From Siniperca chuatsi (Eukaryota; Chordata; Actinopteri; Centrarchiformes; Sinipercidae): a stretch of DNA of 64,000 nt. This document shows, in pieces, positions 1-20,570 of this stretch. A model generated the notes under the pieces. It made no database searches. It saw only the letters and a list, made by a program, of their open reading frames with translations, and was not told where the DNA came from. The DNA is taken from assembly GCF_020085105.1 (NCBI RefSeq), contig NC_058047.1, positions 19,852,501-19,916,500 on the forward strand. Reading direction: 5' to 3'. Position numbers and translations under genes: made by a program. Position 1 is the first letter of the stretch; every line of letters starts with the position of its first letter.

Positions 1-566
1 AGGTTACTGTGAACTATGTTAAATGTATAGTTTTTTTGTTTGATAAAATTTCATAACAAAAGTTTTACGATCCTTAAAAGTCAACAGAATGTAACATCTG
101 TAGTGTGTTTCTGATACTTCATTATAACTTAAGTCTTAGAGGATAATGGACCTATTTCATTAATCTAATTAATCATTAGTCTGCTCACAGTAAAGAAGTT
201 ATTAATTGTATATAAATATACTGTGTGACTTCAGAAGATTATAAAAGTGGACAGGTGGCAGATATTACTACCTCAGTGTTTTCTTTTGCTCTCATAGTAG
301 AACATCAATCTTTTCACACTAAATGCTTGTTTTTCTCTCCACTAACCTCTTGCTCCCTCTCTTAATCACATGCTTGCTTTAGAGGGCCACCCCATGGCTC
401 AGGTATTGTACAAGCAGCAGATTTGTAGGAGAACCTAGATGTACATTAGTTATAGTAGTTTGTTTCATTAAACGTCAAGTTTTATCGGCCCTTTAAATGT
501 GTAACCAAGCCTAACTTTTAAAATGATTATTACTATCACACTTCAACAACATGCTATGTTTTATAG
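1..566. other. Intron of the Notch gene, no exon seen
   Basis: AT-rich sequence ending in a good acceptor (tttatag) before the first visible exon at 567. I found no cysteine-patterned EGF exon in it on the plus strand. Confidence 0.7.
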
Positions 567-3500
567 GGCTTTACTGGGTTCAACTGTGGCGAAATAGAAG
601 GCTACAGTTGTGCAAAGCTACGTTGCCATAATGGTGGGCACTGTGTGGAGTCACCAGTTGGCCACCTGTACTGCCAGTGCCAGTCAGGCTTCAGTGGGCC
701 ACACTGTGAAAATGAACAGAAGTGTCCATGGACTTGCCAAAATGGAGGAACCTGCGTCAAAGACCCATCCAACCCATACCAGTACTGCCGTTGTCCCATG
801 CACTTCTCCGGACGATACTGTGAGAACAAACCACCCATACCACACACCTGCCCGTATCTGCAGTGTGAGCGGCATTCAGGGGATAAAGTGTGTGACGATC
901 AGTGCAACAACCACGAGTGTCAGTGGGATGGAGGAGACTGCTCGCTCAACTGGAAGCAGCCGTGGGTGAACTGCACCGCCAGTGTTCCCTGCTGGGATCT
1001 CTTTAAGAATGGACGTTGTGATAAGGAGTGTGACAACTCTAAGTGCCTCTTTGACAGCTTTGAGTGTCAGGAGACCCCACCGACCCCCTGCAAGTATGTG
1101 ATCCTCCTCTTTATTTTGTCATTGCTGTTACAGTTACCTATAAAGTCCAAAAATGTTTGAAGCCAAATCACCAAACACCCATCCTCCTTGTACTGTGTAT
1201 TTTCAGGTATGACAAGTACTGCGCAGATCACTATGGTAACGACATCTGTGACCAGAGCTGCTACATGGAGGCTTGTGGCTGGGACGGCCTGGACTGTTCA
1301 ACTGACACTCCGGCCAAAGTGGCGGATGGCACACTGGTTATCGTGGTCCGGCTGCAGCCTGAGGAGCTGCTTGGAGACTTAAGGGGTTTCTTGCGCTACC
1401 TGGGAGCCCTGCTGCATACCAACCTGCAGGTGAAGCGGGATGAAAATGACAAACCAATGGTGCGCCCTTACTATGGGGTGGAGGAGGATCACGGACAACA
1501 TGTACAGAGTAGCAGAATCAAGCGGGAGATGGAGGTTATTGGGTAAGGATAGTTCATGATGGGATACTCCCATAATTTCTCTTCTTTCTAGCACTCATAT
1601 AATACTCCGTAGCTTGAAATGAATCACCAATTAACTGTGTGTCATTAACTGTCTTTGTATTTTCATGTTTGTGTGCGCAGATCTGTGGTGCACCTGGAAA
1701 TCGATAACCGTGAATGTTCCCAGAGCTCTATTGACTGTTTCTCCAACACTGATGAGGCTGCGTCCTTCATTGCAGCAGCACACATCAAGGCTGAACTGCC
1801 TTACCCTCTAGTGTCAGTTAAAAGTAAGTAGGCCTATCATTTAGCAGTGAATGGGATTTAACTGGTTTGTTTTGAGGTAAAAACCTAAATCAAATGAAGA
1901 CAAAACAACTGGTATTTAGACTTGCATTTGTATCCTCAAGGTGAGCCAGCAGCAGTTACACCTAATACACCACTTCTGTACCTGGTTGGAGTGGCAGTGG
2001 TTATTATTCTGCTTATCCTGGTGCTGGGGATGCTAGCAGCAAAGAGGAAGCATAAACATGGTGTCCTGTGGCTGCCTGATGGCTTCGTGGCCAATAAAAA
2101 TGACAAGAGGAGAGAGCCTGTCGGACAGGATGACTTTGACATGAAGTGAGTGGATATACAGATGAACAGCTTGTGTTGAGTATTTTAAACATGATATAGG
2201 ATAACAACCACTGGGTAAGAATTCATACCAGAGTGAAATGTAGGGTTTCTCAGATGATCTGGGGGAAATGTGGGCAGAGAAAGTGAACAAGTATCCCTCC
2301 TACTGTCTTTTGTGTAAGATACTCTATGTTAAATAACTGGAACAGCTCAACGGCATCAGCAGAAGACTATGGCTGTACTGGCTAGCTCACAGTGATAAAT
2401 GCTTGTGTTTGATTGAGTGTGAAACAGAGCATAGCTGGAACATAGCATACGTGCTGGGTCCTGGAATAAATATAAGCAGAACGAAATGTTACTGTCACTT
2501 AAACTTTTGTTTTTTTCTCACATTAGGAATTTCAAGACCCAGGATGGAGCAATGATTGATGGAGGTCAGAGTCAGAGATGGCTGGAAGATGAGGTCCCAT
2601 CCAAGAAACCAAGAGTAAGTGAATTGAGAAAGAAAAAAGAATGGTCCAAATAAGGCTGATGGATTGGAGTAGTTTAAATTAAATTGGGTAAGGAATGTTT
2701 GGAACATGAGAAAAGGTTTTTGGTTGTTATGAATGGTGTTTCAAGTTCTGTTGCTTTTTATAGACTGAAGACAAACCCTTGCTGCCCATTGCTATGGATG
2801 GAGCTGTTGACCGAAGGGAGTGGACCCTGCAGCATTGCAAGGCTGCTGACATCACCCTCACTCCCCCACAGGCCGACCTGGATGCTGACTGTCTGGATGT
2901 TAACGTCAAGGGACCTGGTGAGAAAAATATACTTCTTAAGTTCTAGATCGGATTCCTTTTCAACAATTCAGGGTTCCCACAGGTCCTTGAAAGTTTGTGA
3001 ATTTAAGTGGAAAAAATCAAGGCCTTGAAAGTTTTTGAAAATAGACATAAATAGACATGGGTCATTAAAAGTGCTTGTATATTATATATTTTGTGCAAGA
3101 ATAGAAATTTAAGTTCTTTTGATTTAAAAAAAAAAAGTGTTTTGACATCACTGTAACACAGCAGCACAATTGAGAAGTGTTCACACATGCAAGCCTCTCT
3201 CTCTTTTTAATTGTTCTCTGTGAGCTTCTGTAAAGCCAGATAGTTCTCATTTTAAAGTTCTCAGTGTTGTAACAGTAATTTAACCTTGTTTTGCATCTCA
3301 AACTATGCCGTGTCGGGTCCTTGAATTTGAGGGAATTGGGCCTGGAAAGTCCTTGAAAAGTCTGTGAAATTGATGTTCAAGAAGGTGTGGGAACCATGAC
3401 AATTTCTTAAATAATGAATTTCTCCTCTCTCAGATGGCTTCACCCCACTGATGTTGGCATCGCTGCGTAATGGTGGAGGCCCAGACTGCAGCCTGCATGG

Positions 3501-6499
3501 AGAAGAGGAGGAAGAGAGTGGAGGAGATGAACCAGGACCAAGTGTCATTTCAGACCTGATTGCTCAGGGTGCTTCTTTGATGGCTCAGACTGACCGTACG
3601 GGAGAAACAGCGCTGCACCTGGCTGCCCGCTACGCCAGGGCTGATGCTGCTAAGAGACTGCTGGACGCTGGAGCTGATCCCAACGCCCATGACAACATGG
3701 GCAGAACTCCGTTGCATGCTGCCGTGGCGGCTGATGCACAGGGAGTCTTCCAGGTGAGACAACTGATCAGAAGCGCTTATAAACTTGAGGTGATTTTTAA
3801 AATTGATCAGCCAAAACAATGTTTTTATTAGTTAGGTTTTGACTGACACCAATTCCACCAATGTAGTCACTAATTTAATTGTAGTCATAAACAAAGGTGA
3901 AGGTAATTCCTTTGGCCAGTTCTGAATGCTGCATCACTATGGTCTGTCATGTATTATTCACATAGTGTCTGTGTCTTCTCTCAGATTCTGATCCGTAATC
4001 GCGCAACAGAACTGGATGGTCGGATGAATGATGGCACTACTCCACTGATCCTGGCAGCCAGGCTAGCTGTGGATGGCATGGTGGAAGAGCTGATCCACTG
4101 CCATGCTGACATCAATGCTGTAGACGACCATGGTCAGCAAACTTTTCATATACTTACTCTTCCTGCAGAATGTCTTATTTTTGTACTGGAAGTCTGGTAT
4201 ATGAATTACAGCATGTCACGTACACAGTTATTTGGATTACAATATTGCTCGTATTGAGACTGCAGTATTAGTATGAGGAATCTTGCCAGTAGGTAAACAG
4301 GATAAGCTTCCAGATTAGATTCATCCATTAAAATTTGAAGTGTTCATGTTAGCAAACCTTAAAGGTACTCTAATGCTTACTTAAGGCCTTTAAAATTTGG
4401 TTAGATAGTAACACTTTAAGTAACAGAAATAATGGCCACTAAATTGTAGTAATTTAATTATGGTTAACATAGATGTGCTTCTTTGTCTTTTCTCACCGTC
4501 CCACCACTTCAGGCAAATCCGCTCTGCACTGGGCAGCTGCAGTTAATAATGTGGAGGCAACTCTTGTGCTTTTGAAGAATGGAGCCAACCGTGACATGCA
4601 AGACAATAAGGTTGGTTCTTGTGTTTTCATTTAAGCTATGTCAGACCATTGTTCCTTAGTTTTTGTGCTAATTCTGAATACTTTATATGCATACAAAAGT
4701 AAAAATACTAAAAGGTATCTTACTGACTCAAGTAAAGTCACCCAAGTGTCAGTAGTCAATCATATCATATGTAAGAAGTTAATATTTAATCTCTGTAAAA
4801 TTCACCAATGTCTGGCAAACAGTATTGGATTAAAAGTACAAGTGAAAGTAAAGTACAAATATAAAAAAAATATACATTAAATAAGTACAGTGAAATTATT
4901 TATACTTTGTTACTGTACATTACTGAATGTACTGTACCTAACTAAACTGTGTAGATTCAGGAGTTTTCCAATATTTCAATATTGAATTTGAACTTCATGA
5001 CATTATGTGTTACAGAGTTGCATATTAATAATTTGCTGTTTCCTTCAGGAGGAGACCCCACTGTTTCTTGCAGCCAGAGAAGGCAGCTTTGAGGCAGCTC
5101 AGGTTCTCCTTGACCACTACTCCAACCGTGACATCACCGATCACCTGGATCGACTGCCCCGCGACACCGCTCAGGAGCGCATGCATCATGACATTGTGCG
5201 CCTGCTGGACCAGTACAATTTGGTTCACAGTCCACACAATGGGCCTAACCACATGGGTGGAGGAGGAAACTCCTCTGTTATGTGTGGGGCCAACGGAGCA
5301 GGCTTCATTGGCATGCGCCCTGGGCCACAGGGGAAGAAGAACAGGAGGGGCGGAGGTGGAGCAAAGGCGGGAGGTGTTGGCGGGGGAGCAAAGGAGCTGA
5401 AAGACATGAAGGCGAAGAGAAGAAAGAAGCCTGCTGGAGGAGAAGGGCCGGGTGTAGGTGCTGGAGTGGGAGGAGGAAGTGGAGGAGGTACAGGAGGAGG
5501 AAGCGCGAATGGCGTCAAGGCAGCAGGAGGACTTCCAGAGAGCTCTGTCACCATGTCACCTGTTGACTCCCTGGAATCACCACACTCGTACACAGGCGAC
5601 GTGTCCGGCGCCGTCTCCACCACAGCAAACTCCCCTCCCCTCCTGAGTAGCCCGACCTCCAGACCAATGCTTCCACCCGTCAGCCACATGCTGGGACAGC
5701 AGCAGGGTTGGGTGGGCATGACCAAGCACGGCTACAGCGGCCACATGTTCGGCCTCGTACCGCACCAGATGGGGGGATCTCACCCTGGCATGGGCCAACA
5801 CCACAGCCAGGGCCCGATGCTGACTCCCATGAATGTCACCATGAGCAGAGAGCAGCTGCCGCCCATTGTCACGTTCCAGATGATGGCCCCTGGAGGAGGG
5901 CAGGCCATGTTGAAGCAGCCTCAGCCGGGGCAGGTACAGGTCACACAGTCCCAGGGGCAGAACCAGAATCAGGGTCACTCCCAGCAGAGGCCAGGCCACC
6001 TCCACTGCTCCCAGAGCATGATGTACCAGATGCCTGAGCAGATGAGCATGGCGCACGGGCTCTCCCACACCCTGCAGCACCCTCACACCGTCAGCCACGG
6101 AGGCCACAGTGGGATCGAGGGCCAGTCTCGGCCGCTGCCTTCCTATCCACCCATGCAGAGCCCTGTGGATAAGTATCCCACACCCCCCTCCCAGCACAGT
6201 TACACCACCGCTGGCTCAGAGGGCACCACCCCGGCCACTCTGCCCACCCACCCAGCGAGCACCCGTATCTCACCCCTTCGCCCGAGTCCCCAGACCCTTG
6301 GTCGTCCTCTTCGCCACACTCCAACTCAGACTGGTCTGACGTCACCACCAGCCCCACCCCTCTGGGGAACCCCCACCATGCACTGCCGTCTTCACACCGC
6401 ACACACATTCCAGAGCAGGTGCAGCTGCAGCCGCAGTCGCAACAGATGCAGCAGTCCTCTCAACAGTCTCAGCTCGGAAACATGCAGGTGTTTGCGTAG
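567..6499 (+). CDS. notch2: Notch receptor, 3' part of the gene (probably notch2)
   Basis: Single-pass receptor for Delta/Jagged ligands; its cleaved intracellular domain acts with CSL/RBPJ in the nucleus. Exons by splice sites and phase: 567-1093, 1207-1542, 1681-1823, 1941-2145, 2527-2614, 2764-2917, 3434-3753, 3985-4132, 4513-4610, 5049-6499; the 5' exons lie outside the window. Domains in order: end of one EGF repeat, two full EGF repeats, three Lin12/Notch repeats ([17 protein letters not shown]), heterodimerisation domain with a basic IKRE site, transmembrane helix ([11 protein letters not shown]), basic RAM region, ankyrin repeats ([20 protein letters not shown]), glycine-rich linker, [22 protein letters not shown], then the [12 protein letters not shown] tail. 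The tail ending NMQVFA is only open in a frame shifted by one base after about 6229; unshifted, the ORF runs to 6551. [22 protein letters not shown] and the MQV-aromatic-A end resemble NOTCH2; some ankyrin and linker residues look like NOTCH3 or NOTCH1, so the paralogue is less sure than the family. Confidence 0.93.
2965..3402. repeat. MITE-like interspersed repeat in a Notch intron
   Basis: The block opens with a GGTTCCCACAGGTCCTTGAAA-type end and closes with GGAAAGTCCTTGAAAAG followed by GGTGTGGGAACC, so the two ends are inverted copies of each other. 'Ccttgaaa' words recur inside. This is the layout of a non-autonomous DNA element; I recall this family as very common in teleosts. It lies wholly inside the intron between exons 2764-2917 and 3434-3753. 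Confidence 0.65.
4685..4900. repeat. Degenerate 'acttaagtaaaagta' fish repeat
   Basis: AT-rich intronic stretch with repeated aaagtaaaaatac, caagtaaagtc and agtaaagtacaaat words, similar in style to the better preserved copies at 29467-29620 and 54522-54842. Divergent, so the limits are approximate. Confidence 0.4.
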
Positions 6500-8630
6500 G
6501 CCGGTCAGAGGAAAGCATAAACAGACTTTGGGGTTCTGTGTAGTTAAATAACACATAGTAACTCATACAATGCTTTCTCGCTTATCTTGTTAATTCTCTT
6601 TGTTCTTCATTATGATAATTAGTCACCTCCCCTTTTATGTTTTCTTCTCCTCTTTGCACTTAAGAAAACTGTGTGTATAGTTTCTAAAACGTCATTGAGT
6701 ATCTCCAGCTAGAAATCAAAGGTTCTCAATACCAAAAACCATGGAGTTAGCTGTGTGTCACGAGCTAAAATCAATTTCCATGTAGTTCCTCCGATCCCAG
6801 CTGAGCATTCTCTGCTCTCTGCTGGCTAAGTCAAGAATTTTCTATTCAGCCTTTGGCAGCCAAACACAAACTGTTTATTTAGGGATCATCTACGAACTGT
6901 CGACCAGATGGTGGCCGGCTGGTATTGCATCAGAACAGACTGTTGAGATGGACACTGACACAGGGCCGAGGACGCTCTGCATTGATATTGTTGATACTGT
7001 TTTGGAAGACATTTTCATTTCGTTCTGCCATACGCTATCCTTACTTGATGTTTAATGTGATAAGCCTGCCAGTACTAACTCTTCGTCGAAACCATTCACT
7101 CTACTTTTTTAATACAATGGGTCAAATTCAGTTGATGCTTTAATTCAGCAAAACTACCTAGTTGTTGCCTTATTGTTTTTTTATTCATGCATTATTTTTT
7201 AATGTGCTAAAGGGGAAATTTTCTAAAATGCTGTTGCATGACTAGAATGACAAACACCAAGGAAATTACAGATTATATGGAAATGCACACAGATGCATCT
7301 TGTAACAAAATAGCTCTACCCTTGTGCAAACAACTTAATGTATTCACTGAATTGATTACATTTGATAGATATTAGTGTTTCCTGTCTGAACACAGGTTCA
7401 ATAAATGCAGTTTTTACTTGCATGTTGTAGGTGCAGTGAGAACACAGTGTATTACCCATGTTTTGAAAGCAGTTACTGTTACAGAAATTGAAGAGTTGAT
7501 TTGAAAACCAAATCAGAGTTGTTGTTTGGATGCAATTGTATCATTTCTTGCCACAGACAGTGCCACTGTACTTCATTTGTTGTTGAGGGATTCATTCAGA
7601 AGCTTGACAAACTTTATGCAAATACATACATTAGTTTTAGTATGTTGTATGATGAAATGTACATAGACTTACAGCACATTCTGCTTGTTATGACTGAGCT
7701 CGATTTGGGGTAGACTTGTTAACTTTTAACTGTTTCTGTTTTTTTATATAAATTCTGTTCGCACTTCTTGAATGATTCTGAATGTTACAGAGGTGTCTGT
7801 TATTACCTTTTTAAACTGCCTCTTACTAAATGTTTTCTTTTCCAAAATCATTTAACCAGTTTTGCCTTACTTAACTACAATCAGTGTATCTGTGCACCTT
7901 TTTAATTCTCATGATTCATAAACCAAGTCTAGAGGTGAGTAAGGTTTAATAAAGTATTTTTTGTCTTCCTTCTTAAAGTTGATGTTGATCATAGCTTTGT
8001 TTGACTGCTCTGTAAACACAGACAATCATTCACTGTTTTATTTTTGAAACTTCAAAAAGGAACATCAGTGTCTCTAAGACCAAATTAATTTTTTTCTGCC
8101 GAAAATGATCATTAGTTTTTGCCCCCGTTTCAGTTAGTGTTGTGATGTATTAAAGACTTTTCGTTAAGTTAGACATATAGCACACCGATCTGATACCAAG
8201 ACATGTTCTGGTTTGAATTACTACTGCAAGTGTCTGTGTGAACAAACCAAATCATTCACATTTCATCAATATTCCCAGAACCTGACACTTCAGTGCCTTT
8301 TTCTCTGTACTCATGATGTCCCTGCGGTTTCACAAAACACATGTACTGTACATTGAGGTGTCAGTCAGCATTTTTATTAAGAATTGAGCATGTCAGTTCC
8401 CGTTCATATGCAAGGCTATGTGTCTATGTTCTGTATATAAAATGTTTTTATTGTACTTTCCTCTGTTAACCAAATAGCCTATAATATACATGTCATATGA
8501 AGTAGTTGTCACCATGTTTGTATACAGTAGAAGAACTAAAACTGATGATAAAATCAGTTGTCTGTTGCAAAAAACCAAATGATCAACCAAATGTGCTTAC
8601 TGAAATAAAGCCCAGATCTTGATAGATTTT
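6500..8630 (+). other. Notch 3' UTR with three candidate poly(A) signals
   Basis: AT-rich non-coding sequence after the conserved-frame stop at 6497-6499. AATAAA hexamers lie at 7400-7405, 7948-7953 and 8604-8609; the last is the likely distal site. A UTR of about 2 kb is ordinary for a vertebrate Notch transcript. No convincing ORF on either strand. Confidence 0.6.
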
Positions 8631-9890
8631 TGCACTTATGTCTTTTTTTTAAATATACTGTGTCCTACTTTGTCAACAGGTTCAGACACAGTGCTGGTGT
8701 TTGAATTTGTGTTATCATCATTTCACAGTTAAAAGTGTGACGCAGATGAGTATAGAATTCAAACATGCTGGTGCATTTTATGTTCATCAGACTGCTGAAA
8801 GAGTGCTCAGTCCTTCGAAATATGACATTTCTTGAAAGTATAAAAAGTTCAGCGACTTGATTCTATCAATGAATTTTACTGTGCTTCCTCAGCGTACACA
8901 ATACAACTCTTTGTACAACACTATAGGTTTGATGGATAATCGCAGGGTGTATTTTACTGAAAAATAACACCATTATTCAACTAAGTATGATTTGCCTTTC
9001 AGGGCCTTGGATTTACCTAAATCATTTTTATGTAATGTTTTTTCCCCCATTGTACCTGGTATAGGCCTATGTATATGCACCCATCAATCTGAAATCATCT
9101 TTGCAATGCTAGTAACATATCGTCTAAATCAATAGTTTCTATCCTTCTATAAATCTGTTTCCTTCTGACTTTTAAAATTAAAGCAATGTGTTTGGGTCAG
9201 TGGTTCAGCTTTGCCCATTCAGCACCGCTAAAATCACGGGCAGCGTTATACAGTACAATGTTAAGATATTTATAATACTAATTAATAACACAAAAATATA
9301 CTGTACTTTGCTATAACTACAGTTATATATAGAAACACTACTATGATCCAGTCAGAAACACGCTTTGGGGCTTTTTGCACAGTTAAACATATTTAAATCT
9401 TTCAGTGTTTTCCTTGAATTACTTGACACAGAGATGCTTAGTTTCACTATTTGCTACTGGATGTTCAATGAACTGTTCCCATTAAAAATAATTATTTGGT
9501 GTTACTTTGGCCATAAATGTATAAATATCCATAGTCCTCTGTTATTCCACTATTGGTTCTGTACAGGAAATACCATGAAGTCACCAATCCACACTTCATT
9601 TCACAGCTGTGCAGTTTGTTGCCAGTTCAGCAGGAGGCGCTGGTTCTCACATGAAGCCTTGACTCAAAGACGAGGAAGAAATCTGTACACGGAAGTCATC
9701 CAGAATTTCACATGCATGAGATTTCCTTCTGTAGTCTTTCTCGGTATAATTTACTCTTTCCTCTGACGGTTACTTGGACTGTAATGGCGCGTATTGATGC
9801 GACAGTTGGTGTGGGAACCCTGATAACATAATGTGCAGTTATCAGCAGACGGTTGATATCCAGTGCAGGTCAGTGGACGCCAGGACTTGA
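8631..9890. other. Intergenic, Notch to slc35a3
   Basis: AT-rich sequence with no splice-bounded exon, RNA gene or recognisable repeat that I can support. A 133-codon plus-strand ORF at 9365-9766 has no recognisable domain and no conserved-looking composition. Confidence 0.5.
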
Positions 9891-10111
9891 AGTGCTACTT
9901 TTTTGACAGCTGGGTTGAGCCTCCAGTACCTGGTCTGTCTGCCTGACAGAGAGAGCTGCATAGAACAGCCCACACCGGAGGTTTAAAAGCTAAAGAGGGT
10001 TTATTTTGTGTAGAGATATCTACGTCAGTGTTGCTTTTAAAGCGCCATTGAAGGAAAGGCAGAAAGGTGAGAGGTACTTTCTGTCATCGACCTCGCACCA
10101 GTGTTTGCTCT
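9890..10111 (+). promoter_or_regulatory. Probable slc35a3 first non-coding exon and promoter
   Basis: The sequence ends in a strong donor, ctgtaagt, at 10112. A good acceptor (polypyrimidine, then tgtgtccag at 10245-10253) precedes the coding exon. This suggests a 5' UTR exon ending at 10111, spliced to a second exon beginning about 10254 and carrying the ATG at 10275. The transcription start cannot be fixed by eye. Confidence 0.45.
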
Positions 10112-10274
10112 GTAAGTAAAAACCCTTTTTTTTGTCTCTAAAAGTCTTCTTCCACTCCTCATTGTGGTTTTGTATTTACCTCCCAACAATAATTACAATT
10201 CTGACTACTAGCACCGTATATTTATATCGTCATTTTCCCATTTTCTGTGTCCAGCCTCCCACCGACCAGTGGTC

Positions 10275-17697
<7,423 letters not shown>

Positions 17698-18930
17698 GGA
17701 CACTCACGGCTGACACTACAGCAGCAGTAGGAGGTCCTGTTGAAGCGTCAAGATGTGGAGGGGAAAGAAGGACAGAGAGCTGGAGGAAAAGAAGGGGAAA
17801 GGTCTTTATCATACATTGTGATCACAAAAAAGAGGTGACAGAGATGAGGAGTAGGAAGAGAGGAGGTAAGCAGATTGGGAACAGAGGACAGGGAGAGTGA
17901 AAACGAAGCTTTAAAAAAAAAAGCAAGCACAACGCCGTGATGGGTCTCACACACCAAAAGTGCCTCAGCTGAGAAGGGTAACCAGTGAGAAAAGAAAACT
18001 GTGGCGAAACAGGATTGTATGTTTCTCTTTTTTCCTATAATTACCGCTGTAGAGATAATCCTGGCTACCACAGAGATATTCTTGAAAGGATTGTCTGATT
18101 GGGTTGATTAAGAACCTGTTTGACTGCCAGTCACTGTTACTGCCACATCAATCACACCTATACAGTAAAGGACTAAAGAGATGGACAGGCAGGAGTTTCT
18201 AAAGCTTCTTCAAAACCACATTTTTCAGATGAAGTGTGGCAAGTTCACACTGTTGGCTTGTTCATCTCAGAGTTATAGTATTTAAGGCTTTGACAGTCTT
18301 TCTTGTCCCACTTTGAGCTCTGAAAGCACATTTTAGGACATTTTTTCCCTGAAGTGAACCTTCACAGCCATCGTTTACTCAAGCTGTGTACAATACTAGC
18401 TCTAACAGTCAAATGGTCAAGGTTAGCGTTGGGGTTAGAGCCTGCTACGGAGGTGGGATTTGTACACAGCTCAAGAGGCCTGTCTGCCTAGGAGGCACGA
18501 CTTGGAGCAAAAAAACTCAACAACTCAATGCACCAAGAGCCTTTGGACTACGGTAGTTGCAGTGACAATAACTAGTATTGTTCTCATGTTGCATTTTATT
18601 TAGTTTTTGTTGCCAGGCAACATATAGTCACTGAGACGTCTTTGATAACATATACAGTGTGTCTCAGTGAAAGAACTCTTTTACTGTATGACTCTGGTCT
18701 ATCTGTGTCTGGTGGAGTTTAATATTTGACAGTAATCTGGGTATATGAATAAAATGCTACAGGAATAAACTAATCCAACACTTCAGAAGTACTGTTCTCG
18801 GCTGTAACAGGGTTTTTTTTTTTTTCTTTTTGAAGATATTGATTTTTGAAGTGAAAAGGACAGTTTGATCATGAGGTAAAGATTATTTTGTACAACTTGA
18901 AATTATATTAACCTTGGGTGTAAATAAAAG
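17698..18930 (+). other. slc35a3 3' UTR
   Basis: Non-coding sequence after the TAG at 17695-17697. AATAAA hexamers lie at 18748-18753 and 18923-18928; the second is probably the distal poly(A) signal. Confidence 0.55.
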
Positions 18931-20570
18931 CACCATTTCAGTTGTAATCTATAAATCTAAATTAATTGTCTGTTTAACTTATTCATTAATTAGTGATTTA
19001 CATGCCTTTTCAAAGCCACTGAACATCCAGCTCCCTATGTGCTGTACTCATGTAACAATATATTCTGTTGATTTTGTGGCAAAGTAATCAAACATTACCG
19101 AATGTGTCCGAGCTAAGTCTAAAACTGACTGAATTGTTGATACTCATTACATCAGACATCTGTGAGGCATTATTTACATAGAAAGTAACCCATGATTGTA
19201 CGGTTTGACTGATGCTTTTTGTTCTGGAACTACTTTTTTGGGGATAAAGCAGGTATAATTAATAACTTTATTATTTTAATTACCAATATGTGGATCTTTT
19301 ATAAAAGAAAAATGTTTAATTTAACTTTTTTGAATGTGTTATTGTGTTGAAGTCACTGTGTATCTCCTCCCAGATATTTTCTACACTAAAACGCACACAT
19401 TTATATCTTGAACTGCTAAATCAAAAGGCATCTGGGCTTGCTTTAGATTCTTGAAGATGTACAACTCAGACTGCAATGAGCTGCAGTGACACAATATTCT
19501 TTACAATTTATCATGAAGCCATCTTAGCAGCCTGCCATTTCTTTCAACATCTAAATCCTTATTTTTTGCACAATTAAACATCTACCATGTCTAATTTAAT
19601 ACTCACATGTCGCCTTAGAACTGCAAACTACATAACATGAATAATTTCACACTTGGATATTTTTGGCATTTATTTTAATGAGTTTAAAAACACTGCATGC
19701 AAAAGCCAGACAGTCTGAGAGAAAGGACTGTAACACGCCGGAGTTTCATGTCCTTTATATTATAACACTGTAAAACACCATTACCCAGTCATTTTTAAAC
19801 CGATAACTGCATTAGACTCCAGTCAATCATCAGAAGAAGTAGGAATTAACAAGTCAAGCTCCTCATGAAGGGCCATGCACCGCTGTACCCTCGAGTCCTC
19901 AGGCACATCTGTTACTGTAAAAGACACTTGAGGCCCTGATACACACAGACTGCAGAATGTGTAACCTCATGGTCAAGTATAAGTGTGTTTCCACTTTGTT
20001 TCACCCTATTAAAGCCTCCATTCTCTGAATAAAATCACTAACCAATAAAGATCACCTACTTAGTTTCTCCAGTTAAATTTCTGCTTTAGATGTTTCCCTT
20101 GATTGTCAACGTGGGCTCTCAGATGCTCCTGTGTGCAATACACAGGCAGAACACTGCTTCCGGTGATCACGGCTTTAGTGTCGTTATAGATGAGGTGTGT
20201 ATGTGTGTGTGTATGAAGGCTCGTTCGGTTTGCACCAGGAGTAATGAGCAGCATGGGTAAGATAACGTGGTTACATCCTCCCTCTCTCTTCATCTCTGTC
20301 TTATCTGGACCAGCTCAGCACTTCAGCAGGGCCTGTTTCACTGGCCCACTGTGTGCTGAGTGTGCACGAACAGAAATACAGCATATAAACCTGCCTGGAA
20401 AACAATAAGCAACATTTTCAGATTCAATGTGATTGTGAAATGTTCATATTATCTAAGCTGCACCCTGGTTTTCATTTTCAGTTATGAATCCTTATAAAAC
20501 ACATTTTATAAAAGATCGCAATGGCACAATAGACTGTATGTCTTTGTAAACCAAATACTGCACCAATCTT

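Noticed and set aside
1064..1546. 160-codon ORF across the Notch intron
   Set aside because: It reads through the intron 1094-1206. The family sequence [10 protein letters not shown] is restored only by splicing 1093 to 1207.
5225..5725. 166-codon minus-strand proline-rich ORF
   Set aside because: Antisense shadow of the glycine-rich Notch exon; no domain and no splice context.
5577..6197. 206-codon minus-strand ORF
   Set aside because: Shadow of the GC-rich Notch terminal exon in another frame.
10269..10274. Earlier GTG start for slc35a3
   Set aside because: A eukaryotic gene with a clear ATG at 10275 that matches the family N-terminus.
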